NCBI GenBank assembly: GCA_005777415.1
Contig: SXMI01000208.1
Location: 1 to 16,654, forward strand
Length of the DNA stretch: 16,654 bases
Direction: 5' to 3'
DNA from: Actinomycetota bacterium
GTDB taxonomy: Bacteria > Actinomycetota > Acidimicrobiia > Acidimicrobiales > Microtrichaceae
Numbering within the stretch: the first letter of the stretch is position 1; each line of letters begins with the position of its first letter. The notes under the pieces were generated by a model. The model had not been told where the DNA came from and did not search any database. It was given only the letters and a program-made list of their open reading frames with translations. The translations under genes were made by a program, and so were the position numbers. Below, piece after piece: positions 5,533-11,791 of this stretch.

Positions 5533-7164
5533 ATGACGAACGAGCAGGCCACCGCCGTCCCCACCTCCGCCGACCTGGTCGCCACCGCCACGGTGCTCGA
5601 CGCCGCCCAGGCCGTCGTCGACGCCGGGGTCGGTCGCCTGGCCCGCGACGGCATCGACGACAACCAGGTGCTCGCCTACGACGTGGCGCACGCAGCGGCG
5701 GCCGTCATGGCGGCCCGGGGCCTGCTCTCCTACGGGTCCCGTGGCGACACCGAGTCGCTGGTCACGGCCGCATTCACCGCTGACGCACTGGCCGAACTGG
5801 CCGGCAAGGTGTTCGGCCGCGAGGCCGAGTGGGGGGTCTCCCCGACCGCCCTGGACAGCACCCGGGAGTTCGTCGCCACCTACCGGGACCCGGCGTTCCT
5901 GGCCTCGCTGGCCGACACCGACGGGCCCCGCGGGCTGAGCGACGACTTCGAGCTCGTCCAGGACACGTTCCGCCGGTTCGCCGAGGAGCAGCTCGTCCCG
6001 ATCGCCGAGCACATCCACCGGGAGAACGACGACATCCCCGAGGACATCATCACCGGCCTGGCCGAGATGGGCGCGTTCGGACTGTCCATCCCCGAGGAGT
6101 TCGGCGGCTTCGCCTCGGGCGACGAGTCCGACTACATCGGCATGGTCGTCGCCACCGAGGAACTGAGCCGCGGCTCGCTCGGCGCCGGTGGCTCGCTGAT
6201 CACTCGGCCCGAGATCCTGGCCCGGGCCCTCGAGGCCGGCGGCACCGAGGAGCAGAAGCAGGAGTGGCTGCCCAAGCTCGCCACCGCCGAGGTCATGAAC
6301 GCCGTGGCCGTCACCGAACCCGACTACGGCTCCGACGTGGCCGGCGTGAAGGCCACGGCCACCGCCACCGACGGCGGCTACCTGATCAACGGCGTCAAGA
6401 CCTGGTGCACCTTCGGCGCCCGGGCCGACGTGCTCATGCTCCTGGCCCGCACCGATCCCGACCGCAACGCCGGCCACAAGGGCCTGTCCATGTTCATCGT
6501 CCCGAAGGAGCGGGGCGACGCCCACGGCTTCGAGCTCACCCAGGACAACGACCACGGCGGCGGCAAGATGGAGGGGCGGCCGATCGACACGGTCGGCTAC
6601 CGCGGCAGGCACTCCTACGAGATCGCCTTCGACAACTGGTTCGTGCCCGAGGCCAACCTGATCGGCGGCGAGGGCGGCATGGGCAAGGGCTTCTACTACC
6701 AGATGGCCGGGTTCGAGAACGGCCGCCTGCAGACCGCCGCCCGCGCCGTCGGCGTCATGCAGTCGGCGCTCGAACTGGCCCGCCAGTACGCCAAGGACCG
6801 GGCCGTGTTCGGCCAGCCGGGCTTCGACTACCAGCTGACGCAGGCGAAGCTCGCCCGCATGGCCGTGACCGTCCAGGGCGCCCGGCAGTTCTCCTACGAG
6901 GTGGCCCGCATGATGGCCAAGGGCGAGGGCACGCTCGAGGCGTCGATGATCAAGGCCTACGTCTGCAAGGCCGCCGAGTGGGTCACCCGCGAGGCCATGC
7001 AGATCCACGGCGGCATGGGCTACGCCGAGGAGTACACGGTCAGCCGGCTGTTCGTGGACGCCCGGGTGCTGTCGATCTTCGAGGGCGCGGATGAGACGCT
7101 GTGCCTGAAGGTGATCGCCCGCCAGCTGGTGGCCCGGCACACCAACACCGGCGGGGCGGCCTGA
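5533..7164 (+). CDS. mcd: acyl-CoA dehydrogenase, probable (2S)-methylsuccinyl-CoA dehydrogenase
   Basis: At 543 residues this is longer than ordinary acyl-CoA dehydrogenases (about 380-400) because of a roughly 135-residue helical N-terminal extension, the feature that marks methylsuccinyl-CoA dehydrogenase. The core follows: GLSDDFELVQDTFRRFAEE (134-152), IPEEFGGF (186-193), AVTEPDYGSDVAGVK (259-273, FAD/substrate loop), GRLQTAARAVGVMQSALELA (397-416), QIHGGMGYAEEY (490-501) and SIFEGADE (514-521), in which E517 is the probable catalytic base. The flavoenzyme oxidises (2S)-methylsuccinyl-CoA to mesaconyl-C1-CoA in the ethylmalonyl-CoA pathway. It is divergent from a matching MaoC hydratase, with malyl-CoA-type lyases 2.5 kb downstream. 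The ATG is the one placed seven bases after a -10 box. Another acyl-CoA substrate cannot be excluded. Confidence 0.85.
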   Translation: MTNEQATAVPTSADLVATATVLDAAQAVVDAGVGRLARDGIDDNQVLAYDVAHAAAAVMAARGLLSYGSRGDTESLVTAAFTADALAELAGKVFGREAEWGVSPTALDSTREFVATYRDPAFLASLADTDGPRGLSDDFELVQDTFRRFAEEQLVPIAEHIHRENDDIPEDIITGLAEMGAFGLSIPEEFGGFASGDESDYIGMVVATEELSRGSLGAGGSLITRPEILARALEAGGTEEQKQEWLPKLATAEVMNAVAVTEPDYGSDVAGVKATATATDGGYLINGVKTWCTFGARADVLMLLARTDPDRNAGHKGLSMFIVPKERGDAHGFELTQDNDHGGGKMEGRPIDTVGYRGRHSYEIAFDNWFVPEANLIGGEGGMGKGFYYQMAGFENGRLQTAARAVGVMQSALELARQYAKDRAVFGQPGFDYQLTQAKLARMAVTVQGARQFSYEVARMMAKGEGTLEASMIKAYVCKAAEWVTREAMQIHGGMGYAEEYTVSRLFVDARVLSIFEGADETLCLKVIARQLVARHTNTGGAA

Positions 7165-7179
7165 CCCTTCCCCGGCGCG

Positions 7180-8286
7180 TCAGTCGGTGACGAGCTCGGC
7201 CAGCGTCGCCCTGATCCCGGCCAGGTCGTCGAGCGCCACCTGATCGCGACCGAGCCACAGCGGCGTGCCCTCCGGAAGGTGCGCGTACCCGGCCCGCATC
7301 AGTCCCACGGAACGCACCGGATCGCCGACCCACCCTCGGTCGGCCGCCTCGCCGAGCAGCGCGCTGATGTCGCTGCGCAGCCGGTGCGCCCACCGGGCCA
7401 CCAGATCGTGGCCGACCAGCAGGTCACGCTTCGAGCTGTTGCACCGGGCATCCGCCAGCACCAGGTTCTCGACCGCATCGTTGGGGAACCGGCTCCAGGG
7501 GAGCACGTGATCGACATGGGCCGTCGCCGGGAGCCGGTCACCGCAGTAGAAGCAGTCACCCCCCTGGATCTCGGCCAGCCCGGAGCGGAGCCACCCCGGG
7601 AACGAGACCCGCGCCGTTCCGAACAGGTGGCGGTGGAGTTGCTCGGTCTCGCTGTCGATCCCGTTCCACCGGGCGACCTGTCGGACCCAGTGGAGCTCGA
7701 CCAGCGGCCGGATGAGCGGAGCGAGGCGCACCAGCGAGTCGGATGCCCCGGCCCGGAACCGGAGCCGACCGCCACCCTGTTCGTGCAGTCGCGTCAGGGT
7801 CACGCGCTCGTTCCAGTCGACGTCGTAGAGAAACGGCAGCGTCTCGCCGCCGACCACCTGCAACCTGATGATCGGGAACCGGGCGAAGTTGACCTCGACC
7901 TCGTCGAGGCAGCGCTCGTACGCCTCGGGGGTCCGCGCCCGAGCGACCTCGGCGGAGGTGGCTCCCCCGGACTCGAGGTGGAGGGCGAGCACCGCCTGCA
8001 CGGTCACCGCGCGTCCGCTGCTGATCTGGCGCAGCGGACCATCGGACGGTGCCACCCCGAGGTACGCGCGCACCTGCGGCAGGTAGAGCCGCACGACGTG
8101 GTCGGCCACCTCACGGGTGTGCAGGTGTGCCGGTGCCCGGCCCGCCGGATCGACCCGCTCGGCGCAGGCGTCGAGCAGGGCCAGGACGAGCGCCAGCTTG
8201 TAGGTGGCGGTCCGTTGTCCCTCGTCGATCACCCGCAGCAGCCGCTCCGCGACGAGCGCCGACTCGTCGACGTCGCCCGGGGTCAC
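7180..8286 (-). CDS. HNH endonuclease domain protein
   Basis: This is a 368-residue protein of unassigned role. The nuclease domain is at about residues 244-290: CFYCG (245-249), HVDHVLPWSRF (257-267), NDAVENLVLA and RCNSSKRD (281-288). Together these give the His-Asn-His-type site with C245, C248 and C282 as probable structural metal ligands. The N-terminal 240 residues are not a domain I can name; they contain TATYKLALVLALLDA (27-41), a helix resembling the 'TYK-x-A' segment of other stand-alone HNH nucleases, and FLYDVDWNERVTL (152-164). The GTG start overlaps the upstream DUF2510-DUF4870 stop codon as GTGA, so the two are translationally coupled. A defence or DNA-processing role is possible, but nothing in the sequence proves it; no methylase or Cas-like gene is adjacent. 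Confidence 0.85.
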   Translation of the reverse strand: MTPGDVDESALVAERLLRVIDEGQRTATYKLALVLALLDACAERVDPAGRAPAHLHTREVADHVVRLYLPQVRAYLGVAPSDGPLRQISSGRAVTVQAVLALHLESGGATSAEVARARTPEAYERCLDEVEVNFARFPIIRLQVVGGETLPFLYDVDWNERVTLTRLHEQGGGRLRFRAGASDSLVRLAPLIRPLVELHWVRQVARWNGIDSETEQLHRHLFGTARVSFPGWLRSGLAEIQGGDCFYCGDRLPATAHVDHVLPWSRFPNDAVENLVLADARCNSSKRDLLVGHDLVARWAHRLRSDISALLGEAADRGWVGDPVRSVGLMRAGYAHLPEGTPLWLGRDQVALDDLAGIRATLAELVTD

Positions 8287-8771
8287 TCCACGGCGCCGGA
8301 CACGAGCCGGAGGTTGATCGGGTACCGGTACCACTCGCCCCGGTTGGCGGCGAGCGCGGCGATGATGTGGAACACGACACCGGCGACCAGCACGATCGGG
8401 AACAGCACGAACCCGATCAGCACCAACATCAACAGGCCCGACACGATCAACCCGATCCCGAGTGTGATCGAGAAGTTCAGCGCCTCGGCGGCGTGGTGCC
8501 GGGCGAAGCGCTGCTCTGGCTTGGTGACCAGGTAGATGATCAGCGGGCCCCAGAACCCGACCAGCAGCGGGAGCGCCTGGGCGAGTGTCGCCATTCCCTT
8601 CTCGGCGTCGATCTGGGCCGGGCCGTAGCCCTGCTGGCCGAACGCGTTCGGATCAGCCACGGCAGGCACCGGCGGTGGGGCCACGTCGCCCCACTGCGTG
8701 CCGTCCCACCAGCGCTGCTGGCCGTTCGGGTCGGCGTACCATCCGGGCGGGGTGGACTGCGGATCGCTCAC
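8283..8771 (-). CDS. DUF2510-DUF4870 membrane protein
   Basis: The 162-residue protein has two recognisable parts. Residues 8-29 (PPGWYADPNGQQRWWDGTQW) form a DUF2510 domain, a short Trp-rich motif common at the cytoplasmic ends of actinobacterial membrane proteins. After a Pro/Gln-rich linker, residues about 57-158 form a DUF4870/Tic20-like domain with hydrophobic segments near 63-82, 103-120 and 122-142. It carries the family motifs HHAAEALNFSITL (92-104) and FHIIAALAANRGEWYRYP (134-151). No function is established for either domain. The GTG at 8771 has TACGCT seven bases upstream and no ribosome-binding site, indicating a leaderless transcript. Its TGA overlaps the GTG of the HNH nuclease gene, and its promoter overlaps that of a divergent methyltransferase. 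Confidence 0.88.
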   Translation of the reverse strand: MSDPQSTPPGWYADPNGQQRWWDGTQWGDVAPPPVPAVADPNAFGQQGYGPAQIDAEKGMATLAQALPLLVGFWGPLIIYLVTKPEQRFARHHAAEALNFSITLGIGLIVSGLLMLVLIGFVLFPIVLVAGVVFHIIAALAANRGEWYRYPINLRLVSGAVE

Positions 8772-8778
8772 GGCGCCC

Positions 8779-8784
8779 AGCGTA
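8779..8784 (-). promoter_or_regulatory. -10 box of the DUF2510-DUF4870/HNH operon
   Basis: TACGCT (minus strand) is followed by seven bases and then the GTG at 8771. It shares two base pairs with the -10 candidate of the divergent methyltransferase gene on the other strand. Confidence 0.5.
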
Positions 8785-8788
8785 GAGT
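8783..8788 (+). promoter_or_regulatory. candidate -10 box of the zinc-ribbon methyltransferase gene
   Basis: TAGAGT lies 33 bases before the TTG at 8822. It would give a leader of about 26 bases holding a weak ACAGG ribosome-binding site. The identical hexamer serves the peroxidase gene at 14242. Confidence 0.35.
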
Positions 8789-8821
8789 GCCCGACACGCG
8801 GCGCACACGGACAGGTCGACC

Positions 8822-9682
8822 TTGAGCACGACGAGCGATGCGGGCCGGTGCCCCGTCTGCGGCGGCGACCGGGCCACCCCCTACGCCGAGGAGAACGGGT
8901 TCCAGCTGGTTCGCTGCGCCGGGTGCGGGGTCCTGCACGTGACACCGCGCCCCGACCCGGAGACCACGGCGGCGGCGCACCAGTACGGCCTGCACCGGGG
9001 TGACACGACCCTGGCGATCACCGGACGGTACCGACCCGACCGCATCGGCCGGTACCGCCGCATCCTCACCGACATCTACGGGACGGCGCTCCCCCGCCCG
9101 ACCGCCACCTGGGTCGACATCGGCTGCGGCCACGGAGAGTTCCTGACGGCCCTGGTCCGTTTCGGACCGGACGACCTGACCGCGATCGGACTCGAACCCA
9201 ACCTGACCAAGGCCCGGGGGTGCGTGGAGCGGGGCCTCGACGTCCGGAGCACGGACCTGGGCCAGGTCGACGGCGAGTTCGACGGGATCTCGCTGCTCAA
9301 CGTCTTCTCGCACCTCCAGGACCCCGGGGGGTTCCTCGCCTCCTGCGTCGAACGGCTCGCCCCGGGCGGCGAGCTGCTGCTCGAGACCGGGGACACGGCC
9401 GGTCTGTCCGCCGAGGAGCACCCGCGGCCGTTCTACCTGCCGGACCACCTGCTCTTCGCCGACGAGACGATCGTCCGCCGGATCCTGGACCAGGTCGGAC
9501 TCGAGGTCGTGTCCGTCCACCACTACTCCGCGGCGACCGCCGTCCCGGTGCAGGTCGCCCGCGAGTGGCAGCGGGCGATCCAGCAACGTCGTGTCCCACC
9601 GGTCATCGGCGCCACCGGTCGGTGGGTCAGGGAGCGGCGACGCCGGATCGACATGTACATCCGCACCCGTCGGGCCCGCTGA
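8822..9682 (+). CDS. zinc-ribbon SAM-dependent methyltransferase
   Basis: This is a 286-residue protein. An N-terminal zinc ribbon has C10-x2-C13 (CPVCGG) and C32-x2-C35 (RCAGCGVLHVTPRP). The Rossmann core follows with motif I VDIGCGHGEFLTAL (98-111), IGLEPN (122-127), FDGISLLNVFSHLQDPGGFL (about 153-172) and LAPGGELLLET (179-189). The ribbon plus YLPDHLLFAD is typical of Methyltransf_23-type enzymes that modify sugars or other small cell-envelope molecules, but the substrate here is unknown. The last 20 residues are strongly basic (RERRRRIDMYIRTRRAR), which could contact the membrane or nucleic acid. The TTG at 8822 is the only in-frame start near the ribbon, with ACAGG about 8 bases upstream. 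It is convergent with the Mcl2-type gene after a 4-base gap. Confidence 0.82.
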   Translation: MSTTSDAGRCPVCGGDRATPYAEENGFQLVRCAGCGVLHVTPRPDPETTAAAHQYGLHRGDTTLAITGRYRPDRIGRYRRILTDIYGTALPRPTATWVDIGCGHGEFLTALVRFGPDDLTAIGLEPNLTKARGCVERGLDVRSTDLGQVDGEFDGISLLNVFSHLQDPGGFLASCVERLAPGGELLLETGDTAGLSAEEHPRPFYLPDHLLFADETIVRRILDQVGLEVVSVHHYSAATAVPVQVAREWQRAIQQRRVPPVIGATGRWVRERRRRIDMYIRTRRAR

Positions 9683-9686
9683 ACCG

Positions 9687-10559
9687 TCAGTCGCCGAGCG
9701 CGGCGATCGCATCGGCGATCGCCAGGGCGCGCCGGGCGTTGTCCACGTGCAGGTTCTCGATCATCCGGCCGTCGACCGTGACCACGCCCTTGCCCTCGGC
9801 GAGGCCCTGCTCGAAGGCCTCGATGACCCGGCGGGCGTGGTCGATCTCGTCGGCCGACGGCGAGAACGCCTCGTTGCACGGCTCCACCTGCGTCGGGTGG
9901 ATGAGGGTCTTGCCGTCGAAGCCCATGTCGGCGCCCTGCGCGCACTCGGCGGCGAAGCCCTCGGGGTTCTTCACGTCGTTGTAGACCCCGTCCAGGATCA
10001 CCTTCCCGGCGAAGCGGGCCGCGTTCACACACCGACCCAGGCCCCACAGCAACGGCGCCCGGCCCGGGACCAGCGCGGCCCGCAGCTCCTTGGCCAGGTC
10101 GTTGGTGCCCATGATGAGCACCTCGAGCCGCTCCGAGGCGGTGGCGATCTCGAGCGCGTGCTCGATGGCGGCGGGGGTCTCGAGCATCGCCCAGATGCGG
10201 GTGTGGTCGGCCACGCCGGCCGACTCGAGGATGCGCTCGACGGCCGCCACCTCGGCGGCGGAGTTGATCTTCGGGACCACGATCCCCGCCGGCGCCGCCT
10301 CGGCCGCGGACCGCAGGTCGGCCTCGTGCCACTCGGTCTCCGACGAGTTCACGCGGATCGTCAGCTCACGGTGGCCGTACTCCCCCGACGCCACGGCGGC
10401 CGCGACCTTCTCGCGGGCCACCTCCTTCATGTCGGGGGCGACGGAGTCCTCGGTGTCGAAGATGATCGCGTCGGTCGGCAGCGTCTTGGCCTTCTCGAGG
10501 GCCTTGTCGTTGGCGCCCGGCATGTAGAGGACGGATCGGCGGGGACGCAGGTCGGACAT
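9687..10559 (-). CDS. mcl2: CitE/HpcH-family Mcl2-type protein, possible (3S)-malyl-CoA thioesterase
   Basis: This is a 290-residue TIM-barrel protein of the citrate lyase beta-subunit-like family. Visible elements: RSVLYMPGANDKALEKA (8-24), AIIFDTEDSVAPD (31-43), R69 in the substrate pocket, IWAMLETPAA (122-131, with Mg2+ ligand E127), MGTNDLAKEL (150-159, with Mg2+ ligand D154), ILDGVYND, MGFDGKTLIHP (212-222) and GRMIENLHV. It resembles Rhodobacter Mcl2, which hydrolyses (3S)-malyl-CoA to malate and CoA, more than it resembles CitE; malyl-CoA or citramalyl-CoA lyase activity is the alternative. The ATG has GGAG about 6 bases upstream. It lies 77 bases downstream of the Mcl gene on the same strand and is probably cotranscribed. 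Together they would turn glyoxylate plus acetyl-CoA into malate. Confidence 0.82.
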   Translation of the reverse strand: MSDLRPRRSVLYMPGANDKALEKAKTLPTDAIIFDTEDSVAPDMKEVAREKVAAAVASGEYGHRELTIRVNSSETEWHEADLRSAAEAAPAGIVVPKINSAAEVAAVERILESAGVADHTRIWAMLETPAAIEHALEIATASERLEVLIMGTNDLAKELRAALVPGRAPLLWGLGRCVNAARFAGKVILDGVYNDVKNPEGFAAECAQGADMGFDGKTLIHPTQVEPCNEAFSPSADEIDHARRVIEAFEQGLAEGKGVVTVDGRMIENLHVDNARRALAIADAIAALGD

Positions 10560-10582
10560 CGGTGACTCCAGGTTCAGATCGA

Positions 10583-10613
10583 GTGGGAACGGGGTCGGGT
10601 GGGAACGGGTCGG
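10583..10613. repeat. tandem 16/15-bp direct repeat in the mcl-mcl2 spacer
   Basis: GTGGGAACGGGGTCGG (10583-10598) is followed directly by GTGGGAACGGGTCGG (10599-10613), identical except for one missing G. It occupies the untranslated spacer between the two lyase genes, upstream of the second gene's ribosome-binding site. It may be slippage debris or a protein or RNA element; the role is unknown. Confidence 0.7.
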
Positions 10614-10636
10614 GGACGGTGGGTCCGGGTGCCGCC

Positions 10637-11698
10637 TCAGAAGCCGTACAGCTCCCGGAGCGCCGGGTCGCGGTCGGCGAGCTGCTTGGCCAGGTTCACC
10701 ACGACGTGGCACTGCTTGACCGAGGCGTCGTCCTCCATCTTGCCGTTCAGCATGATGGCGCCGGTGCCGTCGCCCATGGCCTCGATGACCTCCTGGGCGT
10801 GGGCGACATCGGCCGGATCCGGCGAGAACACCCGCTTGGCGATGTCGATCTGCACCGGGTGCAGCGACCAGGCGCCGACGCAGCCGAGCAGGTACGCGTT
10901 GCGGAACTGGTCCTCGCAGGCGACGGTGTCCTTGATGTCGCCGAACGGCCCGTAGTACGGGAGGATCCCGGCCATGGCGCACGCGTCGACCATCCGGGCG
11001 ATCGTGTAGTGCCACAGATCCTGCTGGTACGACGTGCGGTCGGCGTCGTACTCGGGTCCCTCAGCGCCCTCCGGCGGGTCCTGGCGCACCAAATACCCCG
11101 GGTGACCGCCGCCGACCCGGGTCGTCTTCATGCGGCGGTTCGCCGCCAGGTCCGCCGGTCCCAGCGACAGGCCCTGCATCCGGGGCGAGGCCAGGCAGAT
11201 CTCCTCGACGTTGGCGACGCCCCGGGCCGTCTCCAGGATGGCGTGGACCATGAGCGGCTTCGACAGACCGGCCTTGGCCTCGAGCTGGGCCAGCAGGCGG
11301 TCGACGTAGTGGATGTCCTCGGGGCCCTCGACCTTGGGGACCATGATCACGTCGAGCTTGTCGCCGACCTCGCCCACGAGGGTCACCAGGTCGTCGAGCA
11401 CCCAGGGCGAGTCCAGGCTGTTGACCCGCGTCCACAGCTGGGTGTCACCCAGGTCCATCTCACGGGCGACGCGCACCAGTCCGGCTCGGGCGGCCTCCTT
11501 GGCGTCCATCGGGATGGCGTCCTCGAGGTTCCCGAGCAGCACGTCGGTGGTCGGGGCGATCTCGGGCAGCGTGGCGGTCACCTTGTCGAGGTGCGGCGGG
11601 AAGAAGTGGATCATCCGCGACGGCCGGAACGGGATCTCCCGCAACGGCTCCGGAGCGCCGGCGGCGAGCGGCTTGAAGAAGTCCTTGGGGCTACGCAT
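10637..11698 (-). CDS. mcl1: L-malyl-CoA/beta-methylmalyl-CoA lyase (Chloroflexus type)
   Basis: The 353-residue TIM-barrel lyase strongly resembles Chloroflexus aurantiacus malyl-CoA lyase from the N-terminus onward: FFKPLAAGAPEPLREIPFRPSRM (about 7-29), LGNLEDAIPMDAKEAAR (55-71), LDVIMVPKVEGPEDIH (115-130), ILETARG (154-160, Mg2+ ligand E156), LSLGPADLAANRRMKTTRVGGGHP (177-200, Mg2+ ligand D183), YYGPFGDIKD (248-257), GAWSLHPVQIDIAKRVFSP (275-293) and NGKMEDDA. The enzyme cleaves beta-methylmalyl-CoA to glyoxylate and propionyl-CoA and reversibly makes malyl-CoA from acetyl-CoA and glyoxylate; the Chloroflexus enzyme also cleaves citramalyl-CoA. The ATG lies six bases after a TAGCGT box with no ribosome-binding site. 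It leads a two-gene unit with the Mcl2-type gene, divergent from a quinone-oxidoreductase-like gene. Confidence 0.92.
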   Translation of the reverse strand: MRSPKDFFKPLAAGAPEPLREIPFRPSRMIHFFPPHLDKVTATLPEIAPTTDVLLGNLEDAIPMDAKEAARAGLVRVAREMDLGDTQLWTRVNSLDSPWVLDDLVTLVGEVGDKLDVIMVPKVEGPEDIHYVDRLLAQLEAKAGLSKPLMVHAILETARGVANVEEICLASPRMQGLSLGPADLAANRRMKTTRVGGGHPGYLVRQDPPEGAEGPEYDADRTSYQQDLWHYTIARMVDACAMAGILPYYGPFGDIKDTVACEDQFRNAYLLGCVGAWSLHPVQIDIAKRVFSPDPADVAHAQEVIEAMGDGTGAIMLNGKMEDDASVKQCHVVVNLAKQLADRDPALRELYGF

Positions 11699-11704
11699 GC
11701 CCAG

Positions 11705-11710
11705 ACGCTA
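11705..11710 (-). promoter_or_regulatory. -10 box of a leaderless promoter for mcl1
   Basis: TAGCGT (minus strand) is followed by six bases and then the ATG at 11698. The same hexamer serves the divergent gene at 11779-11784. Confidence 0.5.
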
Positions 11711-11737
11711 CGTCGCCTCATCACGGGCCGGGAAACC

Positions 11738-11754
11738 GGACCACTCGGTGATCC
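11738..11754. promoter_or_regulatory. 17-bp dyad between mcl1 and the MDR gene (candidate operator)
   Basis: GGAcCAC-tcg-GTGaTCC is an inverted repeat with 6 of 7 half-site positions paired. It is centred between the two outward -10 boxes, 28 bases from one and 25 from the other, where a GntR/TetR-type regulator could control both directions. A second short dyad CCGG-GAAA-CCGG (11728-11739) abuts it. No regulator gene is in the window. Confidence 0.3.
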
Positions 11755-11778
11755 CGCAGGCCGGGCGGGTGGCGGAGG

Positions 11779-11784
11779 TAGCGT
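11779..11784 (+). promoter_or_regulatory. -10 box of a leaderless promoter for the MDR oxidoreductase gene
   Basis: TAGCGT is followed by seven bases and then the GTG at 11792. No ribosome-binding site lies between them. Confidence 0.55.
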
Positions 11785-11791
11785 GCGGCCC

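Noticed and set aside
4897..7140. Very long minus-strand open frame across the whole acyl-CoA dehydrogenase gene into the MaoC gene
   Set aside because: The part above 5409 is the antisense shadow of the dehydrogenase gene; it is low-complexity Gly/Val/Leu/His-rich sequence without a domain. The MaoC start at 5409 has a good ribosome-binding site and matches the family's N-terminus.
7180..8286. Reading the HNH protein as a Cas9-like or type II restriction enzyme
   Set aside because: There is no RuvC motif, no CRISPR repeat and no adjacent DNA cytosine or adenine methylase; the two nearby methyltransferases have small-molecule-type motifs.
10562..11791. Plus-strand N-terminal extension of the MDR oxidoreductase by about 410 residues
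   Set aside because: It is the antisense shadow of the malyl-CoA lyase gene. The homologous protein begins at the GTG at 11792, which has a promoter box seven bases upstream.
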